DNA from: Parapedobacter flavus | GTDB lineage: Bacteria; Bacteroidota; Bacteroidia; Sphingobacteriales; Sphingobacteriaceae | Assembly: GCF_035818675.1 (NCBI RefSeq) | Contig: NZ_JAYKZZ010000020.1 | Coordinates: 67,941-131,940 of the forward strand | Length of the DNA stretch: 64,000 nt | Direction: 5' to 3' | Position numbers and translations under genes: made by a program | In this document: piece by piece, positions 33,004 to 40,975 of the stretch | Numbering within the stretch: the stretch's first letter is position 1 | Layout of the letters: every line of letters begins with the position of its first letter | The notes under the pieces: model-generated | What the model was told of the DNA's origin: nothing | What the model saw: the letters and a program-made list of their open reading frames with translations, nothing else | Database searches by the model: none

Positions 33004-33220
33004 AAAGTTCCAAAGCCAGTATCGCATCCAGGTCGCCATCGTTGTCTATATCAGCCAACACCACGCCTAAGGTATGCGCTTCTTTATCCGTGGGAACATG
33101 GGTTGCGGTAACGTCTATGAAGTATGGGGTTTCATTTTGCGAGAAAACATGATGAATACTGCCTAAGCCCAGGGATAAGGTAATCGTTGCAAGTTTCCAG
33201 AAAAAATTCAGTTGCATCAT
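33004..33220 (-). pseudogene. FG-GAP/VCBS-repeat secreted protein, 5' part only
   Basis: On the minus strand a signal peptide (LATITLSLGLGSIHHVFSQ) is followed by 'FIDVTATHVPTDKEAHTLGVVLADIDNDGDLDAILALE', the opening and first calcium-binding DxDxDGDxD loop of an FG-GAP/VCBS beta-propeller. After about 70 residues the frame becomes antisense of the TonB receptor, so the 3' part is gone at the same point where the receptor ends. Confidence 0.78.
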
Positions 33221-33497
33221 AAGGATATATGGTTTGATTATTCAATGGCAAAGTGGAATAAATGTATTTGGATGATTTTCCGATTTGGGAACTTATTCCT
33301 AACTTCGTTAGCGGCATGGTTTCGAAAAGCCAAACGGAGCCACTGGCATACACCGAATGAGATAAAAGAGGTTGAAAAAGGTAATCTTTAATGACGACGT
33401 TCGGTGTCCGAATAATTGAGTGCACTACCTCACCAGAAAAAGGTGCGGGTTTTTGCGCTTGATCCGGTTTAAACCTAATGACTGGCAAGAAGAAAAT
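33221..33497. other. AT-rich intergenic stretch
   Basis: 277 bases between the truncated VCBS gene and the reductase gene. Nothing recognisable apart from a drop in GC content, which marks the start of the island that ends at tRNA-Leu. Confidence 0.4.
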
Positions 33498-34046
33498 ATG
33501 AGAAAAGTAATTGGGGCATTCAATACGACTATTGACGGAAACTGCGACCACACTGCGGGAATCGCTGACGAAGAAATACATCAACACTACACTAAGCTTT
33601 TGAACAATGCAGGTGTTATCCTTTATGGACGAACAACCTATCAACTTATGGGATTTTGGCGAACGATTTTGGAGAAGCCTTCGGAAGAAAAATCAATGAA
33701 TGACTTTGCTATGGCTATTGACAAGATCCAAAAAATTGTTTTTTCTCATACGCTTAAAGAGGTGGATTGGAAAAGCGCTAAATTAGCAAATCGAAGCCTT
33801 GAAGAAGAAGTTTTGGAACTCAAACAGCAATCGGGAAAAGACATTTTTGTTGGAAGTCGCAGTTTAATTATACAGTTAATGAACTTGAATTTAATTGACG
33901 AATTACAACTTTGTATTCAGCCAGTTATCGCAGGAAAGGGATTGTCGTTATTTGAGGATATTAAAGATAGGACAATTTTCAAGCTCAAAAAGACTAAAAC
34001 CTTTATTAACGGAGCAATTTTACTTTATTATGAACCGGGAATATGA
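33498..34046 (+). CDS. dihydrofolate-reductase-family (RibD C-terminal-like) protein
   Basis: A 182-residue cytoplasmic reductase-fold protein of the YwjB/YyaP type. It starts 'MRKVIGAFNTTIDGNCDH', has 'NAGVILYGRTTYQLMGFW' with the GRxTY motif, then 'KDIFVGSRSLIIQLMNLNLIDELQLCIQPVIAGKGLSLFEDI', where the GSxxL and 'P-x-GxG-x-LF' motifs form the NADPH site. The longer frame from 33420 is untypical and rejected. The substrate is unknown; these proteins are rarely true DHFRs. AT-rich base use suggests transfer. Confidence 0.88.
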   Translation: MRKVIGAFNTTIDGNCDHTAGIADEEIHQHYTKLLNNAGVILYGRTTYQLMGFWRTILEKPSEEKSMNDFAMAIDKIQKIVFSHTLKEVDWKSAKLANRSLEEEVLELKQQSGKDIFVGSRSLIIQLMNLNLIDELQLCIQPVIAGKGLSLFEDIKDRTIFKLKKTKTFINGAILLYYEPGI

Positions 34047-34260
34047 AAAAACAATTGCAATTTTCGGCTTGACACTTTTCACTTTGACCGTGTGCAACGA
34101 AAACAAGACAGAAACTAAAACAATGACAACAGAGCTGCAGACAAACTGACTTTTGACAGCGGTTAAAATCCGACACAAAAGAAAGTGAATTTGTTGTGCC
34201 GATGATTGAGAAATTTTTGAACAAACACACTGAAAATAAAAAAGACCTGAAGATCGACTG
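34033..34260 (+). pseudogene. remnant of a small lipoprotein gene
   Basis: A frame at 34033-34149 reads 'MNREYEKTIAIFGLTLFTLTVCNENK', a lipoprotein-like signal segment. A second, different frame ending at 34260 reads 'SDTKESEFVVPMIEKFLNKHTENKKDLKID', which looks like a genuine protein end. Joined by indels they would be a short secreted protein, so this is probably a decayed gene. No family was recognised. It belongs to the AT-rich island ending at tRNA-Leu. Confidence 0.35.
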
Positions 34261-34276
34261 ATCAACAGGTCTTTTT
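34238..34276 (-). terminator. terminator downstream of tRNA-Leu
   Basis: Perfect 11-bp stem: AAAAAGACCTG with its complement CAGGTCTTTTT (right arm 34266-34276), ending in a T-run in the minus direction, three bases after the tRNA 3' end. Being symmetrical, it can also stop plus-strand transcription from the island. Confidence 0.78.
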
Positions 34277-34278
34277 AG

Positions 34279-34360
34279 TACCCAGGGCCGGGATCGAACC
34301 GGCATGGGTCGCCCCACTGGTGTTTGAGACCAGCGCGTCTACCAATTCCGCCACCTGGGC
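34279..34360 (-). tRNA. tRNA-Leu (anticodon CAA)
   Basis: An 82-base class II tRNA on the minus strand. The acceptor is GCCCAGG with CCTGGGT, the D arm is GGCGGAATTGGTAGACGC-like, and the anticodon stem CTGGT/ACCAG encloses CTCAAAC (anticodon CAA). A long variable arm and GGTTCGATCCC in the T arm complete it. CCA is not encoded. Confidence 0.92.
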
Positions 34361-34527
34361 TTATGTTAATGTACTACTCCCCAATCGGGGATGCAAATGT
34401 ATTTATTAATCCGTATTCCGCAAAATGTTTTTCGAAAAACCGTCTTTCGGGGGGAAGGAGTGTTAACTTGTCGCAATTCCCCCTGTAGATTGGCATATTT
34501 ACCCTGTTGATGTGTAGCCAAACACAC

Positions 34528-34535
34528 TACCTTTG
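34528..34535 (+). promoter_or_regulatory. -7 promoter element of the VOC gene
   Basis: TACCTTTG, with TTG about 19 bases upstream (34506-34508) as -33. It lies in front of the ATG at 34599 and excludes the longer frame that begins at 34533. Confidence 0.58.
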
Positions 34536-34598
34536 TGTTGTTGCTGGTATAGAGCTGCGAACATTGAAATAACAATTTCACACTTAAATAATCATACG

Positions 34599-35021
34599 AT
34601 GGTATTCAATCCTTATTTAAATTTTGCGGGTAATGCGGAAGAGGCGTTCCGTTTTTACCAAACGGTTTTGGGTGGCGAGTTATTCATCCAACGGATGAGC
34701 GATACGCCCGGCTCGGAAAATTTGCCGGAAAAAGAGCGCGATTACGCCATGCACGTATCCATCCCGGTAGGCAATGGACAGTCCCTGATGGCATCTGATT
34801 GCCTAGATTCTGCTGGGCATGTGTTGAACGTGGGCAACAATAACTACGTCTCCATTACGCCTGATAGCCGCGAAGAGGCCGACCGGTTGTTCAACGGCCT
34901 ATCGGCCGGAGGAAAGGTGGAAATGCCCATGGAAGACCAGTTCTGGGGCGATTATTTCGGTTCGTTCGAAGACAAATTCGGTGTGCGTTGGATGATCAAT
35001 TTCCCCATCAACGCCAAATAG
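34599..35021 (+). CDS. VOC-family (PhnB/glyoxalase-like) protein
   Basis: A 140-residue protein of the vicinal oxygen chelate fold, PhnB/3-demethylubiquinone-9 3-methyltransferase-like group. It opens 'MVFNPYLNFAGNAEEAFRFYQTVLGGEL' and closes 'GKVEMPMEDQFWGDYFGSFEDKFGVRWMINF', both characteristic. The usual metal-ligand positions are only partly conserved, as in most PhnB homologues, and no reaction can be named. The start is set by the promoter at 34528-34535. It ends at a strong terminator. Confidence 0.92.
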   Translation: MVFNPYLNFAGNAEEAFRFYQTVLGGELFIQRMSDTPGSENLPEKERDYAMHVSIPVGNGQSLMASDCLDSAGHVLNVGNNNYVSITPDSREEADRLFNGLSAGGKVEMPMEDQFWGDYFGSFEDKFGVRWMINFPINAK

Positions 35022-35076
35022 ATCGTTGAACCTAACCCATCGACACGAAACGATGGGTTAGGTTCATTGTTCGATC
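35021..35076. terminator. bidirectional terminator between VOC and collagen-like genes
   Basis: A perfect 16-bp stem (35027-35042 with 35051-35066) and 8-base loop, extended by GATCG/CGATC pairs at the outer ends. It fills the gap between two convergent stop codons. Confidence 0.82.
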
Positions 35077-35617
35077 AATTATTACCTAGGCCAAAGAAGT
35101 AGCGGACCGCCCGATAGTCGGTCAAATCTAAGTTGCTGGCCGCCGAAGCTTGTACGCCTCCGGGGATAAGGACATAACGAAATGTGGAGAAACTGTGGTT
35201 TGTATTGGATTTCACCGTGATTTCACCCACGCTCAGCTCCACCCTCACCCAATTGGAACCCTGCGAGTAGGGGACCTTGTTGTAGGTTGTTGATGCCGTA
35301 GGGAAGATGATAGAAAACTTTTCGTAAACGGCAACGTCTCCTTTATTCAATACATCTGCCGTCAGTTTTGGTGCTTCTATGGTTCCCGAGTAAACCCCGC
35401 CGCTGTTGGTGAACGTAACCGATGCCCAGTCCGAATAGATTACATTGGCGGTACCGGTGTCGCCCTTATCACCCTTATCGCCTTTATCTCCCGTGTCGCC
35501 TTTGTCCCCCGGGACCCCCTGTTCCCCTTGTGGACCAATATCTCCTTTTTTACAACCATTCAGGCTCATAATACCAACGCTTAGGGAGATCAGGTAGATC
35601 AGATAACGGTTTTTCAT
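35075..35617 (-). CDS. collagen-like (Gly-X-Y) lipoprotein
   Basis: 180 residues from the ATG at 35617. A signal peptide ends at the lipobox 'MSLNGC' (Cys at about 22), directly followed by about ten Gly-X-Y triplets (GDIGPQGEQGVPGDKGDTGDKG...), rich in GDK, a stabilising triplet in bacterial collagens. A C-terminal beta-rich domain (about 55-180) is probably the trimeric head. It is likely anchored to the outer membrane and exposed. Such short collagen-like lipoproteins recur in Bacteroidota; function unknown. Confidence 0.85.
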   Translation of the reverse strand: MKNRYLIYLISLSVGIMSLNGCKKGDIGPQGEQGVPGDKGDTGDKGDKGDKGDTGTANVIYSDWASVTFTNSGGVYSGTIEAPKLTADVLNKGDVAVYEKFSIIFPTASTTYNKVPYSQGSNWVRVELSVGEITVKSNTNHSFSTFRYVLIPGGVQASAASNLDLTDYRAVRYFFGLGNN

Positions 35618-35754
35618 AACTTTCCTTTTTTTAAAATTTTGATTTACAATATGTTCGCACACCCATTGCAATGGGTAGCAACAAAAATCGAGATGATTTA
35701 TCAGACGTGATTGTAAAAAAGCGACAATCTGCGATTGCGTAATGTCGGCATGCC

Positions 35755-36636
35755 CTAACGCATCACTTCGTTGGCGATGGGTGGGCTGATTTTTGATTGG
35801 GTCAGTCGTTGAACAACAAATACACTAGCAAAGCATATCCCCGTTACCACGGCCATGCAGCCGGCGATGGATGCATTGAGCCAATAGGCCATCCAGTAAC
35901 CGGTGAACGCGATAAACACACCCAATACGACGGTGATGGCCAGCATGCGTTTCAGGTCGTGCGTAAGCAGATAAGCCGTGGCGGGTGGACCGATAAGGAA
36001 CGCGATGACCAATATAGCCCCTACCGACTCAAAAGAACTGACCGTGGTGATCGACACCGCAGCCATCAATAAATAATGCCATAAGGCGGTGGAGATGCCC
36101 AGCGCGGATGCAAACGCCGGATCGAATGAGGTGAGCTTAAGCTCTTTATACCCCAACCGGATAAACGCGGCCACCAACAGCAGTACGCCCGAGAGGATGT
36201 AGATGGGGCGTGGGCCCATGATGGTGCCGTCGCCGGTTACCCACAGGTCGATCGGCACATACGCGATTTCACCATACAGTACACAGTCCTGGTCGATATC
36301 TACCTGGCCCGCAAAAGCGCTGATGAGGATAATGCCCACAGCAAACAGAAAGGTAAATACCACGCCGATGGCGGCATCGGTTTGCAGACCTGCCCGCCGG
36401 TGGAAATATTCGATGAGGAACGTGGCGAGCAAGCCGGTAGCCCCGGCGCCCAACAACATGGGCAGTGTTTCGCGGCTCCCGCTAAGCAGGAATGCAATGA
36501 CAATACCCGGTAGTACCGCGTGGCTGATGGCATCGCCCACCATGCTCATCTTGCGTAGCACCAGAAAACAGCCCAGCAGCCCGCAGGTAACAGCGACTAA
36601 TGATCCCGTTAATATAATCCAAAAGGCTATCATCAA
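35755..36636 (-). CDS. metal ABC transporter permease (second permease)
   Basis: Inner-membrane protein of 293 residues of the MntB/ZnuB/TroC-D family, with about 8-9 hydrophobic helices. 'KMSMVGDAISHAVLPGIVIAFLL' is the conserved cytoplasmic coupling region, and 'SFESVGAILVIAFLIGPPATAYLL' is the family's C-terminal motif. Together with the upstream permease-DtxR fusion it would form a heterodimeric channel for Mn2+ or Zn2+. It starts 2 bases after the fused permease gene and is the last gene of the operon. Confidence 0.92.
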   Translation of the reverse strand: MMIAFWIILTGSLVAVTCGLLGCFLVLRKMSMVGDAISHAVLPGIVIAFLLSGSRETLPMLLGAGATGLLATFLIEYFHRRAGLQTDAAIGVVFTFLFAVGIILISAFAGQVDIDQDCVLYGEIAYVPIDLWVTGDGTIMGPRPIYILSGVLLLVAAFIRLGYKELKLTSFDPAFASALGISTALWHYLLMAAVSITTVSSFESVGAILVIAFLIGPPATAYLLTHDLKRMLAITVVLGVFIAFTGYWMAYWLNASIAGCMAVVTGICFASVFVVQRLTQSKISPPIANEVMR

Positions 36637-36638
36637 TT

Positions 36639-37928
36639 TTAAATTTTCGGTATTTCCGTATTGTGCGGATCCTTCTCCGGGTACCCCAGCTGGTGCTCCA
36701 GCTCACGCTCCAGTTCCGGCGTGAGAATATGTTCAATCGTTTCGGCGTCGTCATGCACATGGTCCGCCGCAATATGCATATACTTCGTCAAATACAATTC
36801 CCACAGCCGGTGCAGCCGCACCACCCGCGCCGCTTGCTGTCGCCCGTCTTCCGTAAGCCGCCATTGATGGCCTTCCGATACCACGGATTTCTTGGCGGCA
36901 AGCCGTTGCAAAGCTACTTTAAATGCCGGTCCGTTCACATCGCTGGCATCCACCAGTTCATCCATCCCGCGTAGTCCAAGGAGGTGGCTGTTCCGCTCTC
37001 CCAGGTGATAGAATCGTTTCAACGCATTTTCTTCAGCGATGATCCGTCGGTTTTTGTACTGCGTGTACATTTTGGGCACGATGCCTTTGGTGGGGGCGAA
37101 GAAAAAGGAAAAGAAGGCGATTGCCGAGGACACCACGACCATCCATGGGCCGGTGGGCATGGCGGGGGCCGTGTACGAAATGTAGGCACCTGCCAGCCCG
37201 GCAAACGCACCGAAAGCTACCGCTATCCACACCATCCGGCGGATGTTATTCGTCCAGTACCGTGCCGCCGCGGCGGGCGTAATCAGCATAGCCGCCATCA
37301 GCACCACGCCTACGGCGGTAATGCCCGTTACCACCGCCAGCACGGTTAGGCTGGTGAGCAACAGATCGAGCTTGCGCACGGGGTAGCCCAGCGCCTCGGC
37401 GTAGGGCCGGTCGAAAGCGACCAGTGCAAAGGCCTTGAAAAAGAGTCCCACCACAACGAGAAGAACGATAGCCAGGATGCTGAAGATCAACAGGTCGGAG
37501 CCGATGAGGGTTGCCGCCTTGCCGAACAGGAAATGGTCGAGCCCACTTTGGGCGGCATTGCCCGATTGCTGGATGTAGGTCATCATCACCATACCCGTAC
37601 CGAAAAATACCGATAGCACCAATCCGATGGCCGCATCCTTCTTGATTTTAGACTTCGCCACGATGTAATCGATGGCTACCAGCGCCAGCCACCCCGTGAT
37701 GAAGGCACCGGCCAGCATGAAGCCGATGTTTTTACTCCCCGAAAACAAAAATGCAGCACAGATGCCCGGTAGGACGGCGTGCGACACGGCATCGCCGATG
37801 AGCGCTTTTTTCTGCAAAAGGATAAACGCACCGACCATGGCGGCACTGCTGGCCAACAACACATTGCCAAGCACCACGTAGCGGACGTTAGGATCTGAAA
37901 AGGTGAAAAAGTCGAAAAAACTTTCCAT
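36639..37928 (-). CDS. metal ABC transporter permease fused to a DtxR/MntR-like sensor domain
   Basis: 429 residues. Residues 1 to about 285 form a MntB/ZnuB-family permease with 'KKALIGDAVSHAVLPGICAAFLF' and 'VGVVLMAAMLITPAAAARYW'. From about 295 the chain continues as a cytoplasmic winged helix (ALKRFYHLGERNSHLLG to 'WRLTEDGRQQAARV') and a DtxR-type dimerisation domain (RLHRLWELYLTKYMHIAADHVHDDAETIEHIL ... GYPEKDPH). His373, Glu396, Glu399 and His400 match the metal ligands of MntR/DtxR. This suggests a transporter that senses cytoplasmic metal directly, or a membrane-tethered regulator. It is embedded in the metal operon. Confidence 0.92.
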   Translation of the reverse strand: MESFFDFFTFSDPNVRYVVLGNVLLASSAAMVGAFILLQKKALIGDAVSHAVLPGICAAFLFSGSKNIGFMLAGAFITGWLALVAIDYIVAKSKIKKDAAIGLVLSVFFGTGMVMMTYIQQSGNAAQSGLDHFLFGKAATLIGSDLLIFSILAIVLLVVVGLFFKAFALVAFDRPYAEALGYPVRKLDLLLTSLTVLAVVTGITAVGVVLMAAMLITPAAAARYWTNNIRRMVWIAVAFGAFAGLAGAYISYTAPAMPTGPWMVVVSSAIAFFSFFFAPTKGIVPKMYTQYKNRRIIAEENALKRFYHLGERNSHLLGLRGMDELVDASDVNGPAFKVALQRLAAKKSVVSEGHQWRLTEDGRQQAARVVRLHRLWELYLTKYMHIAADHVHDDAETIEHILTPELERELEHQLGYPEKDPHNTEIPKI

Positions 37929-37940
37929 TCGCTCGTTTAA

Positions 37941-38729
37941 TTAGCGCTCCCTGCTGGGGAACGCGCGTTTCTCCATCACGTCGCCCACCTGCGACAACAG
38001 GTTGAGGCGACCGCCATATGCTTGCTGGACTGTTTCTTCCGTAAACGCCTGGTCGGTCGGCCCGGCGGCAATGAGATGCATATTGAGCAGTACGATCCAA
38101 TCAAAATAGCTGCGTGCCGACTGCAGATCGTGGTGCACCACGACGATGGTTTTCCCATTGGACGCCATTTCCCGCAGCAGCTCGATGATGGCTTGTTCGG
38201 TAGCGGCATCCACCCCTGCAAAAGGCTCGTCCATGAAATACACGTCTGCTTCCTGGGCCAGCGCCCGCGCAAGGAAAACGCGCTGCTGCTGTCCGCCGGA
38301 TAGTTGTGAAATCTGCCTTTTGGCGAAAGCGGACATCCCCACCTTATCCAAACATTCGCTGGCAATGGCGCGATCATGCGCACCGGTGTTGCGCAGCAAT
38401 CCAACCTTGCCATAACGCCCCATCAACACCACATCCAATACGGAAACGGGGAAATCCCAATCGACCGACTCGCGTTGCGGCACATAGCTAATACGTGATC
38501 GTACCTCATCCAGTGAGCGGTCGAATAGCTTCACATACCCGCTGGATGGTGGAATTAGCCCCATGATGGTTTTCAGTAGGGTGGATTTACCGGCGCCGTT
38601 TGGTCCCACGATGCCCGCAATGCAGCCGGCGGGTAGCGTGAAATCCACCCCCCAAAGCACGGGTTTGCGCCCATAAGTAACCATCAGATCATGCACTTCC
38701 AATATCGGTTCTTGTGTATGTATAATCAT
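37941..38729 (-). CDS. metal ABC transporter ATP-binding protein
   Basis: A 262-residue ABC ATPase of the MntA/ZnuC type. Walker A is GPNGAGKST (about 42-50), the Q-loop lies near 'YVPQRESVDWDFPVSVLDVV', the signature is 'LSGGQQQRVFLARALAQ', Walker B is 'VYFMDEPFAGVD', and the H-loop is 'VVHHDL'. 'VDWDFPVSVLDVVLMGRYGKVGLLR' is a hallmark of manganese/zinc transporters. It powers the two permeases downstream and starts 5 bases after the binding-protein gene. Confidence 0.95.
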   Translation of the reverse strand: MIIHTQEPILEVHDLMVTYGRKPVLWGVDFTLPAGCIAGIVGPNGAGKSTLLKTIMGLIPPSSGYVKLFDRSLDEVRSRISYVPQRESVDWDFPVSVLDVVLMGRYGKVGLLRNTGAHDRAIASECLDKVGMSAFAKRQISQLSGGQQQRVFLARALAQEADVYFMDEPFAGVDAATEQAIIELLREMASNGKTIVVVHHDLQSARSYFDWIVLLNMHLIAAGPTDQAFTEETVQQAYGGRLNLLSQVGDVMEKRAFPSRER

Positions 38730-38734
38730 AGGCT

Positions 38735-39655
38735 CTATTTTTCCGTTAGCGCTTCTACTATTGTATTCACATTGTATTTCACCATGCCGATATACGTTCC
38801 CTCCGCGGTGCCTTCGGCCCCCATGGCATCCGAAAAGAGGTTGCCACCGATGCGCACGGTGCCCCCACGTTGCCGCACACCCGTCAGTACGGCCTTCAGC
38901 GATCGGTCGGATACGGAGCTTTCCACAAATACCGCCGGTATCCCTTGCGTGATGATATAGTCGACCAAACCCGATACATCCCGAAGGCCGAATTCAGATA
39001 CGGTAGAAATGCCTTGCAACCCGCGTACTTCCATGCCATACGCCCGTCCGAAATAGCTAAAGGCATCGTGAGCGGTGATCAAAACCCGTTTGGTGGGAGG
39101 GATGGTGTGTATGCGGGCTGTGACCCATGTATCTAACGAATCGAGTGCCTGCATATAACGTCGCCCATTTGCTTCATAGTAAGCGGCGTTGGCACGGTCG
39201 AGTTCGGCCATCTGCCGCACCGCATGGGCCGTGGCTGCTTTCCAAAGTGACACATCAAACCAGATATGCGGGTCGTATGTTGTTTCATTCACTTTAATCA
39301 GCCCTTTAAGATCATCACCCACAGCAACAACCGGTTTCACCCGCGCTTGCTTCTCCAGGATACTAGCCAGTTTGCCTTCTAGGTGCAGCCCGTTGTAGAA
39401 CAAATAATCCGCATCCAGGATTTTCCGGAGGTCGCCCTGGCTGGCTTTGTATAGATGGGGGTCTACGCCGGGCCGCATCAGTGCTTCCACCGTGGCAGAG
39501 TCGCCGACAATGTGCTGCACCATATCGGCCACCATTCCAGTGGTGGCGAGGATGTATGGTTTTCCCGATTCGGTGCGCTCGCTTACCGTCTGTCGGCACG
39601 AAAGGCAACTCATCAACCAGCAAACCGCGAATAAAAAGCTGTAAACTTTTCCCAT
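38735..39655 (-). CDS. metal-binding lipoprotein of the Mn/Zn ABC transporter (TroA/PsaA family)
   Basis: A 306-residue cluster A-I binding protein, first gene of the operon. The lipobox is in 'WLMSCLSC'. Expected metal ligands are His in 'GVDPHLYKAS', His in 'YDPHIWFDV', Glu in 'AVFVESSVSD' and Asp in 'GGNLFSDAMG', i.e. the His-His-Glu-Asp set typical of manganese/iron binders, whereas zinc proteins have a third His and a His-rich loop, absent here. This and the MntR-like fusion favour manganese. The promoter and operator lie just upstream. Confidence 0.93.
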   Translation of the reverse strand: MGKVYSFLFAVCWLMSCLSCRQTVSERTESGKPYILATTGMVADMVQHIVGDSATVEALMRPGVDPHLYKASQGDLRKILDADYLFYNGLHLEGKLASILEKQARVKPVVAVGDDLKGLIKVNETTYDPHIWFDVSLWKAATAHAVRQMAELDRANAAYYEANGRRYMQALDSLDTWVTARIHTIPPTKRVLITAHDAFSYFGRAYGMEVRGLQGISTVSEFGLRDVSGLVDYIITQGIPAVFVESSVSDRSLKAVLTGVRQRGGTVRIGGNLFSDAMGAEGTAEGTYIGMVKYNVNTIVEALTEK

Positions 39656-39663
39656 ATTTAATA

Positions 39664-39691
39664 CAAAAATATAAAATTTAGATTAATCTAA
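39664..39691 (-). promoter_or_regulatory. promoter and DtxR/MntR-like operator of the metal ABC operon
   Basis: On the minus strand a -7 box TATTTTTG (39664-39671) lies just before the binding-protein ATG. Immediately upstream is a perfect 14-bp dyad TTAGATTAATCTAA (39678-39691) covering the spacer and -33 region. DtxR/MntR-family repressors bind such AT-rich dyads, so metal-dependent repression by occlusion is likely. Confidence 0.75.
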
Positions 39692-39761
39692 CATTTTTTG
39701 TAAGTTATTTTTAACTAGTTGCCTGAATCGGTGTCCGCGCCGGATTTCAACCTGGATTTCA

Positions 39762-39769
39762 TACCTTTG
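39762..39769 (+). promoter_or_regulatory. -7 promoter element of the thiolase gene
   Basis: TACCTTTG 21 bases before the thiolase ATG at 39791. It lies within the longer open frame from 39719, which is therefore rejected. Confidence 0.55.
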
Positions 39770-39790
39770 CATGATAATCAATTACTAGTT

Positions 39791-40975
39791 ATGCAAGAAG
39801 TTTATATCGTTTCCGCTGTGCGTACCCCCATCGGTAGTTTCGGCGGTAGCTTATCCAGTTTGTCCGCTACGCAATTGGGTGGCATCGCCATCCGGGAGGC
39901 AATAGGTCGCGCCAATGTGGCGCCCGATGATGTAGAGGAAGTGTTTTTCGGCAACGTACTGTCGGCCAATCTAGGCCAAGCGCCCGCCACGCAGGCTGCC
40001 AAATTCGCGGGGCTTCCCGATATTCCGGCCACCACGATCAATAAGGTGTGTGCTTCCGGCGCAAAGGCCATCATGCTGGCGGCCCAAAGCATCGCCTTGG
40101 GTACAAAAGACATCATCGTAGCCGGAGGCATGGAGAGCATGAGCAATGTACCCTATTACCTCGATAAGGCCCGCACCGGCTACCGGCTGGGCCATGGACA
40201 GATGACAGATGGCTTGGTGAAGGACGGACTGTGGGACGTATACAACGATTACCACATGGGGTCCGCCGCCGAGCTTTGTGCCGAAACATGCGGTATAGAT
40301 CGCGGGGCACAAGATGCTTATGCGGAGGAATCCTATAGACGGTCGCAGGCGGCGCAGCAAGCGGACCGGTTCAAGGCGGAAATCGTTCCGGTCGAAATCA
40401 CCGGCCGGAAAGGGGAGGTAACCGTTGTCGATGCCGATGAGGAAATCCATGCCGTGAAGTTCGACAAGATATCATCATTGCGGCCCGTATTCAAGAAAGA
40501 CGGTACGGTAACCGCTGCCAATGCGTCTACGCTCAACGATGGTGCGGCGGCGCTGGTCTTGGTTAGCGGAGCCAAGCTGAAGGAATTGGGTTTGCAGCCG
40601 TTGGCCCGCATCCGGGGCTACGCCGATGCCCAGCAAGCTCCCGAGTGGTTTACCACGGCACCGGCCCAGGCAATCCCGCGGGCATTGCAGCACGCCGGCA
40701 TCGGCGCGGATGAGGTGGATTTCTATGAGATCAACGAGGCCTTCGCTGTCGTCGCCATCGCCAATAACCAAGAATTGGGACTGTCGGCCGACCTGGTGAA
40801 CGTCAATGGCGGTGCGGTTTCGATGGGCCATCCATTGGGCGCTTCGGGCGCACGTATCGTGGTTACCCTCCTGTCGGTATTGGCACAACACGATGGTCGT
40901 ATCGGCGTGGCCGGCATCTGCAACGGCGGGGGCGGGGCGAGTGCGTTGGTGATCGAGCGGATGCGGCCGTCTTAG
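39791..40975 (+). CDS. acetyl-CoA C-acetyltransferase (thiolase)
   Basis: A 394-residue cytoplasmic thiolase condensing two acetyl-CoA, or cleaving acetoacetyl-CoA. The active-site residues are in place: nucleophile Cys87 (INKVCASGAKA), His347 (SMGHPLGASGAR) and Cys377 (GICNGGGGASA); 'NEAFA' supplies the oxyanion-hole Asn. The sequence type is the biosynthetic/degradative acetoacetyl-CoA thiolase (AtoB-like) rather than the long-chain FadA. It is a single gene; its stop overlaps the convergent PorP gene by 4 bases. Confidence 0.95.
   Translation: MQEVYIVSAVRTPIGSFGGSLSSLSATQLGGIAIREAIGRANVAPDDVEEVFFGNVLSANLGQAPATQAAKFAGLPDIPATTINKVCASGAKAIMLAAQSIALGTKDIIVAGGMESMSNVPYYLDKARTGYRLGHGQMTDGLVKDGLWDVYNDYHMGSAAELCAETCGIDRGAQDAYAEESYRRSQAAQQADRFKAEIVPVEITGRKGEVTVVDADEEIHAVKFDKISSLRPVFKKDGTVTAANASTLNDGAAALVLVSGAKLKELGLQPLARIRGYADAQQAPEWFTTAPAQAIPRALQHAGIGADEVDFYEINEAFAVVAIANNQELGLSADLVNVNGGAVSMGHPLGASGARIVVTLLSVLAQHDGRIGVAGICNGGGGASALVIERMRPS

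Noticed and set aside
33000..33152. C-terminal end of the TonB-dependent receptor
   Set aside because: This segment makes sense only on the minus strand (VCBS protein), so the plus-strand residues after about 358 are antisense.
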